A program made the position numbers and the translations under genes. The notes under the pieces are model-generated. The model was not told the origin of the DNA. It saw nothing but the letters and a program-made list of their open reading frames with translations, and did no database searches. From Actinomycetota bacterium (GTDB taxonomy: Bacteria; Actinomycetota; Geothermincolia; Fen-727; Anoxymicrobiaceae): 64,000 nucleotides of DNA. Positions 60,295 to 64,000 of the stretch are shown piece by piece. The stretch's first letter is position 1. Each line of letters starts with the position of its first letter. The DNA lies in NCBI GenBank assembly GCA_018896525.1, contig JAHIMR010000048.1:1-64000 (forward strand), in the 5' to 3' direction.

Positions 60295-63200
60295 ATGAGA
60301 AGCGTACTGAACCCGAAGGGCTCCCTCATTCTGAGGACCTTTGTCCTCGCGCTCGCGGCCGCGACCGCGATTGCCATGATTCCCGCTACCGGCCTGGCGA
60401 CGGGACGGCGGGAGGCCGAGGTGTCGCGCGAGAAGGCACGTGAGGAGCTCAGGGAGCGCGCCCTGGAGATGTCCCGCGAGGGAAAGACCGATGAAAAGGA
60501 GTTGACCGGGGGCGGCGCCTCCTGGGAAGTCCCCCACGAGGTCGCCTCCGGGGACATCGAGGTCCACTGGTGGCCGTCCATCGACCGGGACAACGCCGGG
60601 AACCTCCACATGGTCTATATGGACGCCCTCACCCTGGACGTGCTCTACACCAACAACAAGGGCGGCTCCTGGGGCGGCCCCATGAGCGTCCTGCAGGGAG
60701 ACATCTACGGGATGTGCCCTGACCTCTACGTGGACGACTGGAACAACGTCCACATCGCCTACATGACCACCGACGGGGTCGGCGACGTCATACACCAGGT
60801 CTCGCTCTGGGATGACGCCTGGGGGCCGGTGGTGAACGCCTCCGGGGCCGATGATAACTGCTGGATGCCCTCCATCGTGCGGGAATCGGGATCGGGGGCG
60901 GTCAGCTCCGAGCTGCACGTTACGTACGCCTTCGACGACGGGGCCAACGTCTACATCCAGCACAACCAGACCACCGGGGGCATGAGCAACTGGAACGCCG
61001 CCTCCGCCACCGCCAGTGGGGCGGACAACGACTGCGACAGCCCGTCGCTTGCCGTAGACGGCGGAGATAACCTCCACCTGGCCTACGAGTACTGGACGGC
61101 CAATAGCGACGTGCAGTACAACACCATGCCGTACGGGGGCACCTGGGGAGGAGCCTCGGTCAACGCCTGTGGCGGGCAAACCGATGCCATACTTCCCTCA
61201 CTGGTGAGCGACGCCGCCGGGAACCTGGAGGTCACCTACACCTGGGACGACTGGGCCGGTACGGGCACCTTCACCGTTCAGCACAACAGCTATACCCTGG
61301 GGGCCTGGGGGGTCCCGGCCACCGCCTCCGGTGCCGACAACCTCTGCATCGACATGTTCTGGATGCCGCCGATGGGGCTTCCCCCGCGGGGAGCGCAACT
61401 GGCGAGAGATCCGGCCACCGGAGGCCTGTTCGTCGCCTACCCCCTGACCGGTGTTGACGGGATTGTGCGTGCCAGGAGCAACTACCACGACCCGATCGGC
61501 GGCTGGGGCGCGCCGGAGACGGTGACCGAATCGGAGCAGAACCTGCAGCCGACCGTCGTTGTCGATGCCTCCGGAGCGGCACAGGCCGCCTGGATCCACC
61601 AGGACCAACTCTGGTTCCCCAACGATATACTCATATCAACACGCACCGGCCCCGGCGCCTGGAGCAACCCGGCGCCGGTCCCCGACGCCACCACGGCGCA
61701 GATTAACTCCGACGCCGTCGTGGACGCGGGCGGCAAGACGCATGTCGCCGCCCGGGAGTTCAGCGATGGGGCCCACAGGGTCCGCTACTTCACCAGGAGC
61801 GCGGAAGGTGCCTGGAGTGATGAGGGCATCATCAGCGGCAACGACCGCGGGTGCACCTACCCGCGCCTCGCGCTCGGCCCCGACGGCAGGGCACACGTTT
61901 GCTACGTCACAATGGACTGGATGTTCCCGTACTTCCCCGTGGGGAACGAGGCGCGATACGTCTCCGAGACGAACAGCTGGTCCGCGCCGGTGACCATCAG
62001 CGGAGCGGATTTGCCCGACGGACGAGCGGCAATCGCGGTTGACGGGGCGGGCGTCTCGCACGTGGCCTACTTCGACGACAGTTCGCTGGAGATGCATTAC
62101 GTCAACAACGCCTCCGGCTGGAGCGCGCCTCTCAATTTCGGTGGCGCCGACACCGGGGGTATAACGGTAACCGCTGCCTGCGACCCTTCGAACAATCTCC
62201 ACGTCACCTACCCGGACAAGCCCGGCGCCGGCGACTGGCGGATACGATACGCCGGCAGGTCCGCGGCGGGAACATGGGTCTCGCCCGCGACGATAAGCGG
62301 GGGAGAAACGGGAGCCCTGGACCCGGATATCGTGGCCAGGTCCGACGGCACCCTCGACGTTGCCTACTCCGCCGACCTGGGCGGTGGCACCTACAACATC
62401 AGACACACCGGGAAAGCCCCGGGAGGGGCCTGGAGCGCCCCCGCTACCGTGGGAAGCGATGACGACTGCTGCCCGCCGTCCCTGGCGGTGGACCCGGACG
62501 ACAACGTACACCTCTTCTACGAGAAGCCACTTTCCACTACCCCGCAGGAACTGAGATACGCCAGGCTGAGCGGCGGCTCCTGGGAAGGCCCCTGGACCGC
62601 GGTCGCCGGCGTCGAGCCTGATACCTTCATGATGGGCGAGCATAACTACGCGGCGGCGGTATCTCCGGGAGGGGTACCGTGCTCCACGTTCGAGGACCAC
62701 GGCTCGCTTATGTTCGCAAGCGAGGCGCTCGGGCCCCGTGTGGACAGCATCACCCCCGGTGAAGGCACCAGCGGAGCCACGGTCGAGATAACCGATCTCG
62801 CGGGCGCCTGCTTCGAGCCGGGGTCCGCTGTTTCGCTTAAGAACGACAGGGTGGGCGCCAGTCATAACCCCGGGATCATCCAGGCCACCGATGTCGACGT
62901 GGTGCACTCGGGGAAGATAACCTGCAAGTTCAACCTGGCGGGAGCCCGGGACGGGGCATGGGACGTGGTGGTGACGGCCCCCGATGGGCGCGCGGGCACG
63001 CTTCCCGGCGGTTTTATGGTGAAGTATAAGGATGCGGTCGACACCTGGTACTTCGCCGAGGGCACGACAGCCTGGGGGTTCGAGGAGTGGATACTCATCA
63101 AGAACCCGCACGACAAGGACGTTACCGTCAACATCAACTACATGACCCCCGACGGCCCCGTTGCCCGCGAGCCCATAGTTATGGCCCCGATGAGCAGGGC

Positions 63201-64000
63201 CACCGTAAGCGTTAACGACGATATCCACCCCACCGATACCTCCACCCTGGTGACCGCAAGCGACACGATCATGGCCGAGCGGAGCATGTACTGGGACAAC
63301 CGGATAGACGGCCACTGCTCGATAGGAACGATGGAGCCGTCGTTCACCTGGTACGTCGCCGAGGGCTCCACCGCCTGGGGGTTCGAGAACTGGTTGACCA
63401 TCATGAACCCGGGCACCGCCCCGGCGACGGTTGACGTTACCTACATGACACCTGATGGCCCGACGGCCCGCGAGCCGGTCAAGGTGGGCCCCGGCTCCAG
63501 GGCCACCATCGACGTCAACGACGACCTCGGCCCAACCGACGTAGCGGCGGTTCTCTCGTCAGACGTTCCCATCGTCGTCGATTCCAGCATGTACTGGGAC
63601 GGGCGCCGGGGGGGCAGGTGCTCGGTCGCCGCCGGTAAAACCTCCACCAGATGGTTCCTGGCGGAAGGGACCACCGCCTGGGGGTTCGAGGAGTGGCTCA
63701 CCCTCCAGAACCCGGGAACGGATAAGGCGACCGCGACCGTCACCTGCTTCACGCCCGACGGCGCCGCGGCGCGGGAGACGGTCGAGATAGACCCCGGGTA
63801 CCGCCGGACGATCAGGGTCAGCGACATCCTGCCCAACTCCGACAACTCAATCGAGGTGTCCTCCGACTGGCCGCTGGTGGCCGAGCGCTCCATGTACTGG
63901 AACAACGGCACCGGCAAAGCGGGCCACGGCAGTATCGGCGCCACCGAACCCGCCGATACCTGGAACCTGGCCGAGGGTTCCACCGCCTGGGATTCCGGCT
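60295..64000 (+). CDS. Large secreted repeat protein with LAEGTTAWGF C-terminal repeats, 3' end outside window
   Basis: The frame stays open from ATG 60295 to the end of the window, over 1,230 codons. A hydrophobic signal (LILRTFVLALAAATAIAMIP) is followed by a charged, helical region (EAEVSREKAREELRERALEM). Residues ~80-800 consist of BNR/sialidase-like units with the form SLAVDGGDNLHLAYEYW, again pointing to a beta-propeller or repeats of it. An IPT/TIG-like segment (SITPGEGTSGATVEITDLAG) follows near 820. From ~918 come AEGTTAWGF repeats (WYFAEGTTAWGFEEWILIKN, WYVAEGSTAWGFENWLTIMN, WFLAEGTTAWGFEEWLTLQN and a fourth, cut). Probably a surface-exposed adhesin or carbohydrate-binding protein; no catalytic site is evident. 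Confidence 0.85.
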   Translation, partial: MRSVLNPKGSLILRTFVLALAAATAIAMIPATGLATGRREAEVSREKAREELRERALEMSREGKTDEKELTGGGASWEVPHEVASGDIEVHWWPSIDRDNAGNLHMVYMDALTLDVLYTNNKGGSWGGPMSVLQGDIYGMCPDLYVDDWNNVHIAYMTTDGVGDVIHQVSLWDDAWGPVVNASGADDNCWMPSIVRESGSGAVSSELHVTYAFDDGANVYIQHNQTTGGMSNWNAASATASGADNDCDSPSLAVDGGDNLHLAYEYWTANSDVQYNTMPYGGTWGGASVNACGGQTDAILPSLVSDAAGNLEVTYTWDDWAGTGTFTVQHNSYTLGAWGVPATASGADNLCIDMFWMPPMGLPPRGAQLARDPATGGLFVAYPLTGVDGIVRARSNYHDPIGGWGAPETVTESEQNLQPTVVVDASGAAQAAWIHQDQLWFPNDILISTRTGPGAWSNPAPVPDATTAQINSDAVVDAGGKTHVAAREFSDGAHRVRYFTRSAEGAWSDEGIISGNDRGCTYPRLALGPDGRAHVCYVTMDWMFPYFPVGNEARYVSETNSWSAPVTISGADLPDGRAAIAVDGAGVSHVAYFDDSSLEMHYVNNASGWSAPLNFGGADTGGITVTAACDPSNNLHVTYPDKPGAGDWRIRYAGRSAAGTWVSPATISGGETGALDPDIVARSDGTLDVAYSADLGGGTYNIRHTGKAPGGAWSAPATVGSDDDCCPPSLAVDPDDNVHLFYEKPLSTTPQELRYARLSGGSWEGPWTAVAGVEPDTFMMGEHNYAAAVSPGGVPCSTFEDHGSLMFASEALGPRVDSITPGEGTSGATVEITDLAGACFEPGSAVSLKNDRVGASHNPGIIQATDVDVVHSGKITCKFNLAGARDGAWDVVVTAPDGRAGTLPGGFMVKYKDAVDTWYFAEGTTAWGFEEWILIKNPHDKDVTVNINYMTPDGPVAREPIVMAPMSRATVSVNDDIHPTDTSTLVTASDTIMAERSMYWDNRIDGHCSIGTMEPSFTWYVAEGSTAWGFENWLTIMNPGTAPATVDVTYMTPDGPTAREPVKVGPGSRATIDVNDDLGPTDVAAVLSSDVPIVVDSSMYWDGRRGGRCSVAAGKTSTRWFLAEGTTAWGFEEWLTLQNPGTDKATATVTCFTPDGAAARETVEIDPGYRRTIRVSDILPNSDNSIEVSSDWPLVAERSMYWNNGTGKAGHGSIGATEPADTWNLAEGSTAWDSG

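Noticed and set aside
61636-63315. 559-codon minus-strand frame opposite the large surface protein
   Set aside because: The plus strand is open through the whole region with signal peptide, BNR-like and AEGTTAWGF repeats; the antisense translation shows no domains.

Overview
The window is GC-rich, densely coded DNA from a bacterial chromosome. I infer an uncultured, deep-branching, probably anaerobic member of the Actinomycetota. The reasons are codon and base usage, a tungsten-type aldehyde:ferredoxin oxidoreductase with its cofactor genes, and three large secreted proteins built on repeats carrying a 'W/Y-x-LAEGTTAWGF' core, a repeat I associate with actinobacterial metagenome assemblies. 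No rRNA, tRNA or ribosomal protein gene was found, so the taxonomy is inference only.

Layout. 0-9 kb: the end of a GH172/DUF2961 glycosidase, a B12/radical-SAM protein, a ferredoxin-type aldo-keto reductase, a lipoprotein hydrolase, and a TetR-regulated ABC-2 exporter. 9-15 kb: a REC-PAS-PAS-PAS protein, two TrkA-type K+ regulators and a type II P-type cation ATPase. 15-22.6 kb: a purine run on the minus strand, purL-purF-purM-purN-purH. 22.7-27.3 kb: a tungsten/molybdenum block, fdhD-mobA-unknown, then AOR-moaD-like, also on the minus strand. 27.5-32.1 kb: a receiver protein, an orphan LolD-like ATPase, radC-acyltransferase-DUF192, and ychF. 32.4-39.4 kb: a zinc-ribbon protein broken by an in-frame amber codon, small Cys-rich proteins, a methyltransferase, and a coupled pair made of a DUF2207 membrane protein with a Cys-Ala tail and a PqqD-radical SAM-SPASM enzyme. 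39.5-49 kb: a CoA-transferase fusion and two repeat-containing surface proteins, in opposite orientation, flanking a glycosyltransferase. 49-53 kb: an amidohydrolase, a metallo-beta-lactamase protein and its internally deleted copy, and an MNT/HEPN operon. 53-59 kb: a zinc uptake region, ycgR-ycgQ-like genes, fur and znuACB, with two Fur/Zur-like boxes. 59-64 kb: a VOC protein and a third surface protein that runs off the window.

Intergenic DNA is unusually rich in repeats. A 164-bp imperfectly palindromic element occurs six times, once inserted inside another copy. Several families of short hairpin repeats have symmetric cores, some of them flanked by a shared ACGCAAGA-like tag. There is also a 35-bp minisatellite.

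The best candidate for an undescribed system is the pair at 34.9-37.9 kb. The membrane protein ends in six alternating cysteines, and its stop codon overlaps the start codon of a peptide-modifying-type radical SAM enzyme. This suggests post-translational modification of a protein tail.
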